From Dehalococcoidia bacterium (GTDB lineage Bacteria; Chloroflexota; Dehalococcoidia; Lucifugimonadales; UBA1123), in contig JAGWBK010000041.1 of assembly GCA_021295915.1 (NCBI GenBank), forward strand, positions 1-40,802: 40,802 bases of DNA, in the 5' to 3' direction. Under the pieces are notes generated by a model that was not told where the DNA came from, made no database searches, and saw only the letters and a list, made by a program, of their open reading frames with translations. Both the position numbers and the translations under genes were made by a program. Within the stretch, counting starts at the first letter, position 1, and every line of letters begins with the position of its first letter. Of the stretch, positions 17,729 to 25,834 are shown piece after piece.

Positions 17729-18898
17729 CTACAGGGTGCTGAGCGCCTGGTCGAGGTCGTCGATTATGTCTTCGGCGGACTCGATTCCGCAGGACATGCG
17801 GATGAGTCCGTCGGTTATTCCGGCTGCGGCCTGCTCGTCCGGGGTGAGAGACCTGTGCGATGTCTTGGCCGGGTGGGAGATGGTGGTGCGGGACTCACCG
17901 AGGCTCGGTGAGAAGGGAATCGCCTGGAGGGAGCGGACAAATGACGAGGCAGCATCGCCTCCACCGTCCAGTTCGTACGAGACCATGTGGCCGAATCCAC
18001 CGTCTAGGATTGACGAGGCAAGCTCGTGCTGCGGGTGATCGGGCAGGCCCGGGTAGTGGACTGCGGCGACCCTGTCATGGTCGGACAGGTAGGTGGCGAC
18101 ACGCATGGCGTTCGCACAAGATCGTTCGACGCGCATGGGCAGGGTACGAATGCCTCTCACGATCAGCCATGCTGCGAACGGGTCCAGTGTGCTGCCCAAG
18201 ATGCGGTTGGCTCCCTTTATCTCCATCGCCACGCCGCCTGTCACGTCCGAGTGCCCGCCGAGGCTCTTGGTGGCGGAGTGCATGGTCACATCTGCGCCAA
18301 GTTCGAGCGGACGGAGCAGCAGTGGCGTCGCGAGTGTGTTGTCCACGATCACACGGGTACCACGACCTGACGCCAGCTTAGAGATTGCCTCGATATCTGC
18401 AAGTCTGAGCAGCGGGTTAGTAATCGACTCGACAAGTAGTACCTTTGGGCCGTCCATGATTGCGCTTTCAACCTGGTCCAGGTCTGCCATGTCGACAAAT
18501 CGCGTCGCTATACCAAGTCTTGGCATGTACTGGCGCAACATGGCGTTGGTGCCGCCGTACAGTTCGCTACCTGCAATGATCGTGTCACCTGACTCGACGA
18601 GCGACAGCAGGGTGACAGCTATCGCTCCAAGGCCGGAGGCGAATCCTACGGAGTCGTCGGCGTCTTCAAGGTCAGCCACTACCCGCTCGAGAATAGCCAC
18701 GTTCGGGTTGGCGTCGCGGGAGTAGATGAACCCGTCCTCCCTGCCCTCGTAGATGTCGTCGACCTGTTCTAGGCTGTCGATCTCGAAGACAGAGTTCTGG
18801 TAGATGGGCGCGGTGAGCGGCCGCGTGACTGACGGCATGTCCGAGCCCGCGGCGGCGCAGATCGATTCGATTGACTGGCGCGAGAGTCGGCGGTTCAT
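17729..18898 (-). CDS. Cys/Met-metabolism PLP enzyme (cystathionine gamma-synthase/lyase family)
   Basis: This 389-aa fold-type I PLP enzyme has the Schiff-base Lys211 in [12 protein letters not shown], the PLP-ring partner Asp186 in VDNTLATPL and a conserved Tyr in [26 protein letters not shown] forms the cofactor phosphate cup. The C-terminus [21 protein letters not shown]...IRMSCGIES is full length. The family includes cystathionine gamma-synthase, cystathionine lyases, methionine gamma-lyase and O-acetylhomoserine sulfhydrylase; sequence alone does not choose among them. I set the start at ATG 18898 (MNRRLSRQ). Its first bases overlap the moaC stop as ATGA, and a longer upstream frame only reads through moaC out of frame. 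Confidence 0.92.
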   Translation of the reverse strand: MNRRLSRQSIESICAAAGSDMPSVTRPLTAPIYQNSVFEIDSLEQVDDIYEGREDGFIYSRDANPNVAILERVVADLEDADDSVGFASGLGAIAVTLLSLVESGDTIIAGSELYGGTNAMLRQYMPRLGIATRFVDMADLDQVESAIMDGPKVLLVESITNPLLRLADIEAISKLASGRGTRVIVDNTLATPLLLRPLELGADVTMHSATKSLGGHSDVTGGVAMEIKGANRILGSTLDPFAAWLIVRGIRTLPMRVERSCANAMRVATYLSDHDRVAAVHYPGLPDHPQHELASSILDGGFGHMVSYELDGGGDAASSFVRSLQAIPFSPSLGESRTTISHPAKTSHRSLTPDEQAAAGITDGLIRMSCGIESAEDIIDDLDQALSTL

Positions 18899-19392
18899 TC
18901 GGACTCCAGGTCCACGTCCCCGCTCTGACCGCCCGTCTTGCGCGCGAGCCGCACCGACTCGATGCTCATTCCGCGGTCGACCGACTTGCACATGTCGTAG
19001 ATGGTGAGCGCGGCGATGCTTACGGCAGTCAGCGCCTCCATCTCGACGCCTGTCTTGCCGGTAGTCCGCGCCGTGGCGGTGATGTCGACAGCACTGTCGG
19101 CCGAGTTGAGGTCGAAGTCGACGCCGATCTTGTCGATGGGCAGCGGGTGGCAGAGTGGGATGAGCTGCGATGTGTTCTTGGCGCCCATGATGCCGGCAAT
19201 CCGGGCGACTGCTAGCACGTCTCCTTTGTCGAAAGCATTGGCCTGGATGAGCTCAAGTGTCTTCGGCTGCATGACGACACGTCCCTTGGCGACGGCTTCT
19301 CGCTGGGTGTCGGGCTTCCAGCCGACATCGACCATCTGGGCGTTTCCGCTCTGGTCTACGTGGGTGAGCCTGGTTTCGCGTGCGTCGTTCAA
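18895..19392 (-). CDS. moaC: Cyclic pyranopterin monophosphate synthase
   Basis: This 165-aa MoaC completes the first step of molybdenum cofactor biosynthesis, converting 3',8-cH2GTP to cyclic pyranopterin monophosphate. Diagnostic segments are [52 protein letters not shown] and the catalytic-loop motif [32 protein letters not shown]. Length is normal. It overlaps the PLP-enzyme start by 4 nt and follows rnhA by 12 nt. No other moa/moe gene is in the window, so the pathway must be completed elsewhere in the genome. Its presence implies molybdoenzymes in this organism. Confidence 0.96.
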   Translation of the reverse strand: MNDARETRLTHVDQSGNAQMVDVGWKPDTQREAVAKGRVVMQPKTLELIQANAFDKGDVLAVARIAGIMGAKNTSQLIPLCHPLPIDKIGVDFDLNSADSAVDITATARTTGKTGVEMEALTAVSIAALTIYDMCKSVDRGMSIESVRLARKTGGQSGDVDLESE

Positions 19393-19404
19393 CGGGTCAT
19401 CACC

Positions 19405-19893
19405 TTAGATGTTCATTAGCGGGGTAGCGAGCTTCTCGTATTCCTCGTCAACGGCTAGGTCATCTCGCCTGGAAGCCGCGACGGCAAGCTTGTCGGCCAG
19501 TTCGTTGCCCGGGTTGCCGGCATGGCCCTTTACCCACTGAAAGTCAACGTCGTGCCTTTCAAGTTGCTTCAGGAGTCTTCCCCACAGATCCGGATTGACT
19601 GCTTTGTCCTTCTTGTTTCGTCGCCATCCATTGGCCCTCCAACGTACGGCCCAGCCCTTGTTGACGGCGTCGACGATGTAGCGAGAGTCGCTGTAGACGG
19701 TAACCTCGCAGGGCTGTTTCAGGGTTTCGAGTCCCTTGATTACGGCCAGCAACTCCATCCTGTTGTTGGTTGTGGAGCGAAAACCGCCGCTGAGTTCGTT
19801 GCGGTGTTCTCCAAGCTGGAGGACGGCCCCAAATCCTCCGGGACCTGGGTTGCCTGAGCAGGCGCCGTCTGTGTATAGGGTAATACGCTTCAT
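19405..19893 (-). CDS. rnhA: Ribonuclease HI
   Basis: This protein of about 162 aa cleaves RNA in RNA-DNA hybrids. The acidic catalytic residues sit in canonical contexts: Asp in LYTDGACSGNPGPGGFG, Glu in NNRMELLAVIKGLE, Asp in VYSDSRYIVDAVNKGW and the last Asp in HAGNPGNELADKLA. The basic handle region WRANGWRRNKKDKAVNPDLW is present as in the E. coli-type enzyme. I chose the ATG at 19891-19893 (MKRITLYTDG) because family members begin there; an in-frame ATG 14 codons upstream (19935) is possible and neither has a clear SD. It is followed by moaC after 12 nt on the same strand. Confidence 0.95.
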   Translation of the reverse strand: MKRITLYTDGACSGNPGPGGFGAVLQLGEHRNELSGGFRSTTNNRMELLAVIKGLETLKQPCEVTVYSDSRYIVDAVNKGWAVRWRANGWRRNKKDKAVNPDLWGRLLKQLERHDVDFQWVKGHAGNPGNELADKLAVAASRRDDLAVDEEYEKLATPLMNI

Positions 19894-19972
19894 AGTTTCG
19901 GGGACAATTGTACAGCAAGTGGAGGTGTGGGCCATGGTGATACGGAGAGCTTGAGAAGCCTCTACACTACCC

Positions 19973-20121
19973 TTTCACCCTCATCCCAGCCCTCACCCTG
20001 AGGGAGCTGACAGGGGTAGGTAAACTGGCAATTCGTTCGTCCTGAGCTTGTCGAAGGACATCCCCATCCCCTGGATTCCGGCCTATACCTACCCCTGTCA
20101 GCTCCCTCAGGGAGAGGGGGC
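19973..20121. repeat. Composite nested-palindrome repeat (copy 1)
   Basis: A roughly 150-bp element fills the divergent gap between rnhA and the enoyl-CoA hydratase gene. A perfect 26-bp inverted repeat (19997-20022 with 20086-20111; core CTGACAGGGGTAGGTA) flanks an inner module with CGTCCTGAGCTTGTCGAAGG and CCCCTGGATTCCGGC. The stretch 20013-20082 (70 nt) is identical to 39128-39197. The outer ends are the CCCTCA.../GGGAGAGGGGG words of the dispersed family. Confidence 0.9.
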
Positions 20122-20176
20122 TTGTGCAGAGGCCTCCTTTCGAGGGAGTGACGAGACTGGCCCTGTACTAGCCTCG

Positions 20177-20205
20177 TTGCTTTGATGCTTACGGGTCAAT
20201 AGAAT
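20177..20205 (+). promoter_or_regulatory. Promoter of the enoyl-CoA hydratase gene
   Basis: TTGCTT (20177-20182) and TAGAAT (20200-20205) are 17 bp apart. This gives a leader of about 24 nt, and AAGGGGA precedes the ATG at 20236. It lies directly after the composite repeat. Confidence 0.5.
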
Positions 20206-20235
20206 CCGACCACACATACAAGAAAGGGGAAGAAA

Positions 20236-21153
20236 ATGCCCGTTGACTTCGAGAAGAAAGACAAGATCGCGTATATCACGATCAACAACCCGGCGAAGGC
20301 CAACATCCTGGACAGGCAAATCTCGCATGAGATCGCGGAGATATGGAAGGAGGTGTGGGACGACCGGGATATCCGGGTCTCCATCCTGACCGGAGTCGGA
20401 GACAGGCACTTCTGCGCGGGACACAACCTGGCATCGAGGCCGGACGTCACCGCAGAAGAGCGAGAGCGGCTGCGGGCCGAGGGCGTGTTCTGGCCCCTTA
20501 GCGGTACGGTGAACGGAGCACTCATCGGGGCTGACGGCAGGCTCGGCGATCACTATCCACAGGTATACAAGCCTGTGATCGGGGCGATCAACGGCTGGGC
20601 CGCCGGAGCAGGGTTCTACCTGATGCTCACGTCCACAGACATCAGGATCGCCTCTCGGGAGAACGCGCGGTTCAAGTTCGCGCTGCTCAGCCAAGGCTGG
20701 GTCGGCGGAGGCCCCGGCGCGACTTATCTCACCCGGCAAATCTCGCACGCCGACGCCATGAGAATCCTGCTGATGGACGAGCCGTTCGACGCCGAGGAGG
20801 CGCTGCGGATCAACCTCATCAATGAGGTCGTACCTCACGACGAGCTTATGAGCCGGGCCGAAGAGCTTGCCGACTACATTGCGGGCCTTCCGCCATTGGC
20901 AGTTCGGATGATGAAGGAGCTGGTGCTGCGATTCCGGGACATCCCTGTTACAGAGGCGTGGCGCGTGCAGACTCTCATGAACGCGCTGCTGACCCAGATG
21001 ACCGGTGACGGCGACGAGGGTCGGGCGGCATTCCTCGAAAAGAGGCCACCGAACTTCACGGGATCCATCCGCCGGAAGGGCGAGGTGTTCGAAGAGGCCA
21101 CGCCCGAAGAGCGTGCCAGGCTGGACGAGATACGGAGGGACCTGCTGGGGTAG
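20236..21153 (+). CDS. Enoyl-CoA hydratase/isomerase (crotonase) family protein
   Basis: This 305-aa crotonase-fold protein has an oxyanion-hole-forming segment GVGDRHFCAGHNLAS (about 55-70) and a second one, VIGAINGWAAGAGFYLMLTSTDIRIAS. The helix after it, RFKFALLSQGWVGGGPGATYLTRQ, has Gly-rich residues where classic hydratases carry the catalytic Glu pair, so the exact reaction (hydratase, isomerase, hydrolase or other) is open. An insert of about 30 residues (DVTAEERERLRAEGVFWPLSG) lengthens it compared with the usual 260 aa. It is probably transcribed from the promoter at 20177 and could extend into the toxin-like/DUF2283 genes, because the next ATG directly abuts its stop codon. Confidence 0.88.
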   Translation: MPVDFEKKDKIAYITINNPAKANILDRQISHEIAEIWKEVWDDRDIRVSILTGVGDRHFCAGHNLASRPDVTAEERERLRAEGVFWPLSGTVNGALIGADGRLGDHYPQVYKPVIGAINGWAAGAGFYLMLTSTDIRIASRENARFKFALLSQGWVGGGPGATYLTRQISHADAMRILLMDEPFDAEEALRINLINEVVPHDELMSRAEELADYIAGLPPLAVRMMKELVLRFRDIPVTEAWRVQTLMNALLTQMTGDGDEGRAAFLEKRPPNFTGSIRRKGEVFEEATPEERARLDEIRRDLLG

Positions 21154-21480
21154 ATGACTCCCCAACTCGCATTTCTCGATTACACCGGAAGGCTGATCAG
21201 GTACCCGATCGAACGTCAGAGACACGTCGCAGAAAGACATCCCGAAATGTCCGAGCAGTCTGGATTGATCTAGGATACGCTCGCAGCGCCCGATGAGGTC
21301 AGGCGATCAACGAATGATCCCGAAACCGTGGTGCTATACTATCGGTGGTTCGACAATACGCCTGTGGGACCCAGATATGTAAGGGTGATCGTCAAGCTAC
21401 TTGACCACGATGCATTCGTGCTGACAGCCCACGTTACCGACGACATTCGGAGAGGTGAGTTAGTATGGGCACGCGAATGA
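21154..21480 (+). pseudogene. Toxin-like (PBECR/RelE-like nuclease?) gene with in-frame amber codon
   Basis: The reading frame starts at the ATG directly after the hydratase stop: MTPQLAFLDYTGRLIRYPIE and so on, with HVAERHPEM at residues 24-32. It meets TAG at 21271-21273 (codon 40) and continues in the same frame with DTLAAPDEVRRSTNDPE, YYRWFDNTPVGPRYVRVIVK and AFVLTAHVTDDIRRGELVW to a TGA at 21480. This is the full pattern of small nuclease-like proteins (about 108 aa) often encoded next to DUF2283 antitoxin-like proteins. No frameshift is present, so a single nonsense change explains the break. The exact family name is uncertain. The product is probably a non-functional 39-aa fragment unless the amber codon is suppressed. 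Confidence 0.72.
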
Positions 21481-21686
21481 ATGTCCGCTACGATAGCGAT
21501 GGCGACATGCTGGAACTATGGTGGAAGAACGATCCCGGTTACTACACCGCTACGTCAGACGATCGTGTAGAGGTACAACTGGACTCGGAAGGTAACGTAC
21601 AGGGTTTTCTGATTTGGGGCCTGTCTAACACCGAGTCGTCTATATCTGTAGAACTACCCCCTCAGGTACTGGCAGAAGGTACCTGA
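21465..21686 (+). CDS. DUF2283 family protein, putative antitoxin
   Basis: This 73-aa protein matches the DUF2283 pattern: MNVRYDSDGDMLELWW near the start, then DRVEVQLDSEGNVQGFLIWGLSN. The family is commonly found beside small toxin-like genes and is thought to act as an antitoxin; its mechanism is not established. GGAGAGG lies 9 nt before the ATG at 21465. A second ATG at 21477 overlaps the upstream stop as ATGA and would give the more usual family N-terminus. It is intact although its upstream partner is broken. That is the expected order of decay for toxin-antitoxin pairs, since losing the antitoxin first would be harmful. Confidence 0.8.
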   Translation: MGTRMNVRYDSDGDMLELWWKNDPGYYTATSDDRVEVQLDSEGNVQGFLIWGLSNTESSISVELPPQVLAEGT

Positions 21687-21700
21687 GGGATGAGCAAGAT

Positions 21701-22675
21701 CTAGTCTTTCGGCGGGAAGATCTCGGTCAGGAAGTCTATGATCAGCCTTGCGGCGACCATGGACGTCAGGTCGGCGTGGTCATAGGGGGGCGCCACTTCC
21801 ACCATGTCAAAGGCCACCACTTTGTGGTTCCTGGCGAGATGGACCAGTGCATCGCGTAGTTCCTCGTAGTAGAGGCCCCAGACTTCTGGCGTGCCAGTGC
21901 CGGGTGCGTGAACCGGGTCCAACACGTCTATATCTATGGTGACGTACAGGTTCTCGGACTCTGGCACGAGGTCTATCGCTGCCTCGGGCCCAAGCTCCTT
22001 GAACCTGCGCGTGGTGACGACCAAGTTGCCGTCAGCGATCGCCTCGTCGTAGACCTTACGGCTCTCCTTGCGGATGCCGATTGAGCTGATGTTGCGGACG
22101 AACGGCATCTCGTGGCAGCGCCTAATCGGGCTTCCGTGGGTGTAGAGCACACCCTGAGTCTCGTGAGAGTAGTCCATGTGGGCGTCAAAGTGGACGATGT
22201 CGAGAGGCTCGAAGTTCGAGAGTCCGCGCACGACAGGGAATGTGATGGCGTGGTCGCCGCCGACCACCACGGGCATCGAGTCTTTCGAGACGACCTTCTC
22301 GACGACGTTGGTCAGCTTCTGAAAGTTGTCGAGCACGTCTGAAGGGACTACGGTGATGTTGCCGCAGTCGGCCATCGTGACGCCCTTGAGTAGCTCGGTG
22401 CCTCGGTCGGAGTCGAAGTAGCCTGCGGCATCCTGGTCGAACTGCATGCCGCCGTAGCCGACGTACGAGTAGCCTCGGGCGTCGCGCACAGCGTCGGGCC
22501 CGAAGCGCGCGCCCGGCCGTCCGAACGTGCCCTGATCGAAGGGCATGCCGACGAAGGCTACATTGGCGTCGAGCGCGTCGAGGTCAGCGAGCAGAGGCGA
22601 GTCGAAGAACGTCCGCGATCTTGCCCTAATGTCTGGCCAGCGTTCTTCCTGCCCTGAGCGTGTCTCAGAGGTCAT
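21701..22675 (-). CDS. Agmatinase/ureohydrolase family protein
   Basis: This 324-aa protein belongs to the arginase/agmatinase family, which hydrolyses guanidino compounds to urea and an amine using two Mn ions. The metal-binding motifs are clear: VVVGGDHAITFP, IVHFDAHMDYS and YVTIDIDVLDPVHAPGTGTPEV. The sequence around GMPFDQGTFGRPGARFGPDAVR is typical of SpeB-type agmatinases and related guanidino acid hydrolases. The substrate could be agmatine or another guanidine. AGGAGG stands 8 nt before the ATG. The gene converges with the DUF2283 gene (14 nt gap) and follows the DUF2442 gene on the same strand after 19 nt. Confidence 0.92.
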   Translation of the reverse strand: MTSETRSGQEERWPDIRARSRTFFDSPLLADLDALDANVAFVGMPFDQGTFGRPGARFGPDAVRDARGYSYVGYGGMQFDQDAAGYFDSDRGTELLKGVTMADCGNITVVPSDVLDNFQKLTNVVEKVVSKDSMPVVVGGDHAITFPVVRGLSNFEPLDIVHFDAHMDYSHETQGVLYTHGSPIRRCHEMPFVRNISSIGIRKESRKVYDEAIADGNLVVTTRRFKELGPEAAIDLVPESENLYVTIDIDVLDPVHAPGTGTPEVWGLYYEELRDALVHLARNHKVVAFDMVEVAPPYDHADLTSMVAARLIIDFLTEIFPPKD

Positions 22676-22694
22676 TGTTAAGCCTCCTCAGTAA

Positions 22695-22991
22695 CTAGCT
22701 AGACACTGGAGACCAGCTTCGCGCAAGGTCTGCCATCGCCTCAGAGTGTTCTGGCCAGTCGTGAAGTACCGCCGGATCGAAGTCTGCCCCGTTGGGCCAG
22801 ACTAGGGTATGGCATTCAGAATCTACGGCGACCTTCTTGAACACGGCCTGCTCTCTTAGTTCACCATACACCTCACCCTTCAACAACGGCTCGAAGTCTA
22901 TGTCCTGTGAAGTCTGGTCATCGAACCTCACTCGTAGAGTGTACCTGTCCAGATATTCAACAGAAGCTACTCGATGAATTGGGTGCTCCAT
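22695..22991 (-). CDS. DUF2442 family protein
   Basis: This 98-aa protein has the DUF2442 pattern: HRVASVEYLDRYTLRVRFDD, a middle IDFEPLLKGEVYGELRE, and the C-terminal TLVWPNGADFDPAVLHDW. DUF2442 proteins are typically encoded with a DUF4160 partner, as here (9 nt apart), in what looks like a toxin-antitoxin arrangement; function is unproven. The last third (SEAMADLARSWSPVSS) is variable. A small neighbourhood of such accessory pairs lies between 15852 and 23270. Confidence 0.88.
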   Translation of the reverse strand: MEHPIHRVASVEYLDRYTLRVRFDDQTSQDIDFEPLLKGEVYGELREQAVFKKVAVDSECHTLVWPNGADFDPAVLHDWPEHSEAMADLARSWSPVSS

Positions 22992-23000
22992 AGTCGACTC

Positions 23001-23270
23001 CTAGCTCAACGGCTCAATACGATTCGCCCTTCGCCCCGACTGAATCAATTCCCAATTGACTTGCAGTTCATCCAGGCGAATTACAGCCCATGCCTCTACA
23101 AGGCGACGTTGGCGTCGCGGGAGACTGCCCGCAATCAACTGCACATGATCCACGGCGTAAACCGCGGCAGAGTCTTGATAATAAGCGTGAAAGTGCGGTC
23201 GGTGGTGAGGGCCCCCAGATTCAGGATACATACGTATGAGAATACCCAGGAAGCGGGCAATCTCAGGCAT
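23001..23270 (-). CDS. DUF4160 family protein
   Basis: This 89-aa protein matches DUF4160: MPEIARFLGILIRMYPESGG, then HHRPHFHAYYQDSAAVYAVD and LIAGSLPRRQRRLVEAWAVIRLDEL. The His-rich PHHRPHFHA segment is the family hallmark. Its ATG directly follows the VOC gene's TAG with no gap, which suggests translational coupling. It precedes a DUF2442 gene. The pair is widespread in bacterial accessory regions and is suspected to be a toxin-antitoxin-like module. Which partner would be the toxin is not known to me. Confidence 0.88.
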   Translation of the reverse strand: MPEIARFLGILIRMYPESGGPHHRPHFHAYYQDSAAVYAVDHVQLIAGSLPRRQRRLVEAWAVIRLDELQVNWELIQSGRRANRIEPLS

Positions 23271-23666
23271 CTACACCAGTACGCCGAAGCCGGACTTGGT
23301 GCAGATTTCGATGCGGTTGCCCTCGGTGTCTTCGATGAAGAAGACGCGCTGGCCGTCATGCCGGGTGGTGATGTCGGTCGTCTCGACGTCGTGGGCGTGC
23401 ATGTACTTCTGCGCCTCTTCGATGTCCTCGACCTCGAACGCGCCGTGGTGGGATGGCACTGAGGGGGCGACATCGCCCTCTATCAGGTGCACCATCGTGC
23501 CGCTTGGGAGCTGGAGCCACACTATGTGGTCGGAGTCGACCATGCTGGGTATCTCTTTGACGCCCAGAACGTCTACCCAGAACCTGGTTGCTCGCTCCTT
23601 GTCCTTTACGCAGTAGGTGAGGTGGTTGACTCTTCGCAGCCTGATGGTGCCGATCATGCCTGACAT
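23271..23666 (-). CDS. VOC (glyoxalase/dioxygenase) superfamily protein
   Basis: This 131-aa protein is a vicinal oxygen chelate protein with two beta-alpha-beta-beta-beta modules. Candidate metal ligands are His in RVNHLTYCVKD, His/Glu around GTMVHLIEGD and HHGAFEVEDI, and Glu in EGNRIEICTK. Members include glyoxalase I, extradiol dioxygenases, epimerases and drug-binding proteins; I cannot assign the substrate. I chose ATG 23666 (MSGMIGTI) because GGAGGG lies about 7 nt upstream. The frame extends further upstream, but without SD. The DUF4160 gene begins immediately after its stop. Confidence 0.88.
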   Translation of the reverse strand: MSGMIGTIRLRRVNHLTYCVKDKERATRFWVDVLGVKEIPSMVDSDHIVWLQLPSGTMVHLIEGDVAPSVPSHHGAFEVEDIEEAQKYMHAHDVETTDITTRHDGQRVFFIEDTEGNRIEICTKSGFGVLV

Positions 23667-23736
23667 CGTTGCATCCCTCCAATGTGGCGTTCGTAACGTT
23701 TGGCGACATGATAACAGGATCGGTGGCATGTGGCCG

Positions 23737-23764
23737 GTAGGGTCAGGTTTGAGACCCGCCCTAC
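23737..23764. repeat. Palindromic GTAGGG...CCCTAC repeat
   Basis: GTAGGGTCAGGTTT followed by GAGACCCGCCCTAC is a degenerate second copy of the palindrome found in frame at 6673-6701. It lies in the divergent gap between the VOC and RidA-like genes. Confidence 0.75.
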
Positions 23765-23858
23765 ATCAGATGGTGTGTCGCGCCTACACGACTGCCTGTG
23801 ATGTACAATCCGCCGTGCGACCTAGATGGTCCCAATGAGCTTTGAAGAGGAGACGAGC

Positions 23859-24326
23859 ATGGCCGAGATCGAAGCTAGACTGGCGGAACTGGGAATCGAG
23901 CTGCCGGAAACGCCGCCGCCGATTGCCAACTATGTACCTGGGGTGCGGACCGGTAACCTCGTGTACCTGTCAGGGTTGGGGCCAGCGAGCCGAGCCGATG
24001 GCACCATTCCGGCTGGCAAGGTCGGGAGAGACCTCACCACCGAGGAGGGTTACGAGGCCGCCCGTCTGACCGGCCTGAACATCATTTCGCGCATGAAGGG
24101 CGAGGTCGGGGACCTCGACAAGGTGCGTCGGGTGGTCAAGCTCCTGGGGATGGTGAACTCCGACCCCTCGTTTAACCAGCAGCCTGCGGTGATCAACGGG
24201 TGCTCGGACCTATTGGTAGAAGTGTTCGGGGACAAGGGGCGACACGCGAGGTCGGCAGTCGGCATGGCTGGACTGCCTAACGACATCCCGGTCGAGATCG
24301 AGGTCATCATCGAGGTGGACGACTGA
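23859..24326 (+). CDS. RidA/YjgF-like protein
   Basis: This 155-aa protein belongs to the RidA/YjgF/UK114 family, whose canonical members hydrolyse reactive enamine/imine intermediates from PLP enzymes. It is of the longer type: the N-terminal segment AEIEARLAELGIELPETPPPIANYVPGVRTGNLVYLSGLGP is followed by GYEAARLTGLNIISRMKGEVGDLDKVRRVVKLLGMVN. The C-terminus GRHARSAVGMAGLPNDIPVEIEVI holds the conserved Arg (RHARSAVG) that binds substrate carboxylate in deaminases. I chose ATG 23859, preceded by GAAGAGGAG, over an in-frame ATG further upstream. It is a single gene, divergent from the VOC gene. Confidence 0.88.
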   Translation: MAEIEARLAELGIELPETPPPIANYVPGVRTGNLVYLSGLGPASRADGTIPAGKVGRDLTTEEGYEAARLTGLNIISRMKGEVGDLDKVRRVVKLLGMVNSDPSFNQQPAVINGCSDLLVEVFGDKGRHARSAVGMAGLPNDIPVEIEVIIEVDD

Positions 24327-24414
24327 CAGGGTTACGAGAGACTTGCGTCAGTCCCGACCCGGGGCGGTGACGGGGGTCTCTCACTCCTAACTACTCTCCA
24401 CTCACTTCTCATGG

Positions 24415-25581
24415 CTACGCCAGCACCTGCATGGAGTAGCGCGAGCGCATGTGACGGCCCTGCTCGAAGCGGTCGAGTCCAAGCTGGGATATGTCGATGC
24501 TGCTGGCCTTGCCATCCACGATCAACTCCGACATGACCACTCCGATCATGGGGGAGAGCTTGAAGCCGTGTCCGCTGAAGCCGACCGACAAGTAGAGCCC
24601 CTCTATCCCATCGACGCGGTCCAGAACAGGGTGCCAGTCCGGCGTGGTCGTGAATAGGCCACTCCAGCCTCCTCGGAAGAGCGCCTGTGACATGCCGGGC
24701 ATGCGACGGGTGAGCTTTTCGAAGGTCTGCTCGACCATGGACATGTCCACGCCCTGGTTGTAGCTATCGGGATCGGCAGGCTCGTCCTCGCCCACGCCTA
24801 CCAGTGTCAGATTACCGAGATCCGGCCTTGGCGACATGTCGTTAACGACGTCGCCGATGATGGGGTGGTCGGGCACTATGTCCTGGGGCCTTCTGAGCAT
24901 GATGACCTGGTGCCTGATGGGCCTGAGACCGGCATCCACACCAAGGGACTCGAGGAACGCACCAGACCACGGGCCAGCCGCCACGACGGCGATGGGAGTC
25001 TCGATCCGGCCTTCGGCAGTAAGTACGGCGGTCACTCGGTCGCCGGTGATCTCGATACCCGTGGCAGGGGAGCCTGCCAAGACGCGGGCTCCCCTGTCGC
25101 GGGCGGCGTTGGCGTAGCCGGTGGTGACCGAGTACGGGTCCGCATAGCCGGAGTCGGGTTCGTAGGCGAACGACTCGCCATCGAACGTCTCGACCATCGG
25201 AGCGATCTCGCGGACGTCCTCTGCGGTCACGATCGAGGTATCAACTCCGACGGACCGCTGCATCGCGACGTTGCCCTCCATTGCCTCCCTGTCCTCGGGG
25301 CCGACGATGACGAAGTAGCCTGTCTTCGTGTAGCCGGATGGCATCCCGACCAGGTCATAGAAGTCTCGGAACAGGGTGAGGCTGTCCCACGCGAGGCGTG
25401 TGGTGACCTCGTTCGAGTAGTGCATTCGCAGTATCGCCTGCGACCTGCTGGTGGAGCCGGACGCGAGCACGTCGCGTTCGAGCAACACGGTGTTGGTCAC
25501 ACCGCGCCTCGCGAGGTTGAAGAGGATGCTGCATCCCATCACTCCTCCGCCGACGATTACCGCGTCTGCTGTTTGTGGCAT
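24415..25581 (-). CDS. DAO-type FAD-dependent oxidoreductase
   Basis: This 388-aa flavoprotein belongs to the D-amino acid oxidase/sarcosine oxidase/glycine oxidase family, which oxidises C-N bonds of amino or N-methyl amino acids. The N-terminal dinucleotide-binding motif is VIVGGGVMGCSILFNLARRG with an acidic end LLERD. It is followed by SGSTSRSQAILRMHYSNEVTTRLAW, as in sarcosine oxidase beta and dimethylglycine oxidase-like proteins. The C-terminus YLSVGFSGHGFKLSPMIGVVMSELIVDGK is the usual second FAD-binding region. TAGGAG lies 7 nt before the ATG. Substrate not assignable; converges with the RidA-like gene. Confidence 0.92.
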   Translation of the reverse strand: MPQTADAVIVGGGVMGCSILFNLARRGVTNTVLLERDVLASGSTSRSQAILRMHYSNEVTTRLAWDSLTLFRDFYDLVGMPSGYTKTGYFVIVGPEDREAMEGNVAMQRSVGVDTSIVTAEDVREIAPMVETFDGESFAYEPDSGYADPYSVTTGYANAARDRGARVLAGSPATGIEITGDRVTAVLTAEGRIETPIAVVAAGPWSGAFLESLGVDAGLRPIRHQVIMLRRPQDIVPDHPIIGDVVNDMSPRPDLGNLTLVGVGEDEPADPDSYNQGVDMSMVEQTFEKLTRRMPGMSQALFRGGWSGLFTTTPDWHPVLDRVDGIEGLYLSVGFSGHGFKLSPMIGVVMSELIVDGKASSIDISQLGLDRFEQGRHMRSRYSMQVLA

Positions 25582-25763
25582 TGGAATCTCCTACGATCGA
25601 CTGTGTCTCAACGGGTGCGCGTCCCTCGTACATTCATCCCCAGTTTACAACCATCGGGTACATTGGCGCGTCGGTGGCGACCCGGATGGTACAACCATCG
25701 AAGCAGTCTGACCGTTCCAGAAACTTGTCCGCAGAACTCAGTTCCCGTGGTGCTTTTCGTTCG

Positions 25764-25793
25764 TTGTTGCTCGTTTAGGGCGCGTGCTATACT
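25764..25793 (+). promoter_or_regulatory. Promoter of the rpsF-ssb-rpsR cluster
   Basis: TTGTTG (25764-25769) and TATACT (25788-25793) are separated by 18 bp. This puts transcription start near 25800, about 35 nt before the proposed rpsF start. Confidence 0.55.
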
Positions 25794-25834
25794 TTTCTGG
25801 ATATCCCCTCTCCCAGGTTTCAGGAGTATTTGGT

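Noticed and set aside
20107-21240. A 377-residue minus-strand open frame opposite the enoyl-CoA hydratase
   Set aside because: The plus-strand frame is an unmistakable crotonase. The minus frame has no recognisable domain and runs through the repeat block.
21271-21273. TAG in the toxin-like gene as pyrrolysine or another recoded residue
   Set aside because: No catalytic position is implied at this codon and nothing in the window suggests Pyl machinery. A nonsense mutation is simpler.
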